A DNA stretch of 64,000 nucleotides from Erythrocercus mccallii (lineage: Eukaryota; Chordata; Aves; Passeriformes; Dicruridae), in assembly GCA_013397435.1 (NCBI GenBank), contig VZRG01000346.1, forward strand, positions 372,001 through 436,000, given 5' to 3'. A program made the position numbers and the translations under genes. Position 1 is the first letter of the stretch. Each line of letters starts with the position of its first letter. This document shows positions 61,953 through 64,000 of this stretch, in pieces. The notes beneath the pieces are model-generated. The model was not told the DNA's origin. It did no database searches and worked only from the letters and a program-made list of their open reading frames with translations.

Positions 61953-64000
61953 TAAAAGAAGTGATAGAGGGGAAATTACTGAAATTGCAATTATTGTGTA
62001 AAGAAGACCTTCCATGGGAGAAGTACATGAAATGACTAAGAGCCATTTCACTTCAAAGTGGTGAAGAGCTCTCATATGAGCAATAAGCCTGTAATGAACA
62101 ACTTTTCAAGATGCCACCCTTTAGGGAAAAGTTCTTAAAACCTTGCCAGTTCATTCTCTCCAGGGTAGATTTCAATTTGTGAGAGCTACTGAGTGTTCCA
62201 CATGGCACATCACAGCTCTGTTCCTTATTTAATGTCTGCCTAGAAGTGCCCACAAGTCCTTAATCTGGGATGCGTGGATATAATATTTTTCCTGATTTGG
62301 CTATCTGTTCTTCCAATGCTGTTAATTCAGTGGGAAACCTTCCTTAGCTAGTTTGGAAAGATGACTCAAATCCTCAGTGGCTTCAGATCAGCACCAAAAT
62401 CTGTGCCAATGGGCCAAGGTCATGAGATGATCCCAAACAGCCCTCGGAACTACAGTTTATACTTACCCTGAAGACATAAAGGAAAAAAATAGAAAATACT
62501 CTGTTATTTCTGTTCACTTCAAATTATGCAAGAGTAACATTATGCTGGTCTTTCACATCAGTGCTCTCCACCTTCAGCTTCTTTTTTTCCACTTGAACTG
62601 AAAACTTCTCCCAAGGATAAGACTGGAGTTTACAAGAGACTGCTAGATGCCAGTACTACAAGTATCTTTGCACATGGTTAGCTTCATGCACAGGGGTGGT
62701 CTTGTTGATGTCAAGTTAAGCACATGCCTAAGTGTTTAGAAGACTCAGCCTTACATCTGACATCCAAGTAAACAGACAATTATCTTAAATTCTCCAGGAA
62801 TTTCTGATCAAAAAGGATGTTTTATTAAAAACAAACCAAACCTTTCAATGTATCTAAATTCAACATAAAAATAGCTTTTAAATTAAAATTATATTCATAG
62901 CTTTAAACCTTTAATTAGTGAAATCCCTTTTTATACACTGAAACTTAAAACTTCTCCTGTATTTTAATATCTAAATGTCGCTTTATGAATTATGAAAGGT
63001 CAAATACTTCTCCATTAAACAGAGTTTACTCTATTGATACACTAGTTAAGCATCAGTAACTCACCTTCATTCTAATTAAACTGATTCTCTTGTATTCCAG
63101 GATTTGCAGATAAAAATTTATTCCTGTAGTGATGAACTCAGCATTGTTATGACACTCACAAGTAACAATTTGAGGGACAGTCTATTACACTTGCACAGCC
63201 TCTTCTATCCAGTGATCTCAAGCCATTTTGTAAAACTCACACAAACATTCTTAAGCCAGAGGAGCATTATTGGCTGTGTGAAGGGAGCCAGGTACTGACA
63301 GGGGCTGCTGCACGGGTGCGTTTGGCGCTGCACCATGTGCTGGGGGATCAAGTTCTCCAAATCTAAAGAGCATTGTTTGGTTTCAAGCTTCTTTGGTGAG
63401 GCAGGAATCCAAGAGGACTCTGAGCAGTAACAGATCCTGCCACTTACAGAGAGAGAGAACAGTGGCTATTTTGTGGTCTCAGGTGTCCTCAGACCTGGGA
63501 AGGGGCACAGTACCAATAGTCTGTGCTTCAAAGGCATGACAGGCTGAACAAATGGCTAGGTGACATTCTTTGAAGGTAACAATTTAGTTGATAAATTTAG
63601 ACATCACGCTCTTTTTTCCATGTTTATAAATTGTCTGTAAAGTAGTTGACTTTTCCAAATCTTTAGATACCGCAGTAGCATTGTTTTTTGGCCTGTGGGC
63701 TAATGGAAAATGGTTTCTCTGAATATTCGCTTTGGGTTGATTACTGCTTGTGCCACATGGTTAGCCAGCTTAATGGTGTGGTCTTTCTGTTTCCTGATTG
63801 TACACTTCAAACTTTATGAGCAGGAGTAATCTTTCTGTTCCTCCTTTGTAAGTTATTCATGAACACACAAAATTGTTCAATGAACATACAGCGTTAAAAA
63901 ATATAAGTATTTATGTGGCTTTTGAGAGTCTTCATGATATTGGTTACGCATGAAAATATTTATTTGATGTAGTGCCTTTGCATCTTAGGGTTACTAGAAA

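Larger units (their letters stand above)
60510..64000. other. Unique non-coding stretch to window end
   Basis: No gene or known dispersed repeat is recognised. An 11-base duplication lies at 60964-60985 and a GAAACTGAAGAA-type repeat at 61911-61952. The - frames at 61633-62046, 61691-61891 and 61770-62075 overlap in three frames, and part of their S/F-rich content comes from that repeat. Confidence 0.5.

Overview
This is nuclear DNA from an amniote, almost certainly a bird. The base composition is AT-rich. There are no operons, ribosome-binding sites or closely packed ORFs. The recognisable repeats are dominated by CR1 LINEs, including one whose 3' end carries the bird-type terminal ATTCTATG-like octamers (as a reverse complement at 36546). 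The organism call rests on these repeats alone, because no gene could be matched.

Layout: I see no protein-coding gene, rRNA or tRNA gene that I can defend. The window reads as a gene desert or the inside of a very long intron. About 5 kb is recognisable as decayed retrotransposon. CR1 copies on the + strand lie at about 4445-5130, 17998-18848, 23190-23275 and 32385-32579. CR1 copies on the - strand lie at about 28499-28579 and 36546-37184, the latter being the best preserved. A much older CR1/L3-type lineage is left at 9990-10735 and 42856-43094, and perhaps at 35920-36010. A piece of Jockey-superfamily reverse transcriptase sits at 50462-50762. Two further ancient scraps are a tRNA-headed, MIR-like SINE near 780-935 and an L2/MIR-like 3' tail near 31608-31671.

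The most unusual item is at 25300-26290. It is a broken open reading frame whose decayed translation follows the reverse transcriptase of the Tx1 group of L1-type LINEs, not CR1. Its motif order is LTLLPKK, then (N)WRPV, then VRQG, then a YADD-like box eroded to HPDN, then an IN(W)GKS-like motif. Several in-frame stops are explained by single-base decay of the expected codons. A non-CR1 LINE of this kind in a bird-like locus is worth checking.

The rest is unique sequence with simple repeats: a 47-base ATC array at 13778, A runs at 16212 and 54753, a purine tract at 2259, and a few short tandem duplications and hairpins. One pair of good-looking splice-donor ORFs (46644-46693 and 48372-48603) is a weak candidate for spliced coding exons. 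The window shows no system of interacting genes.
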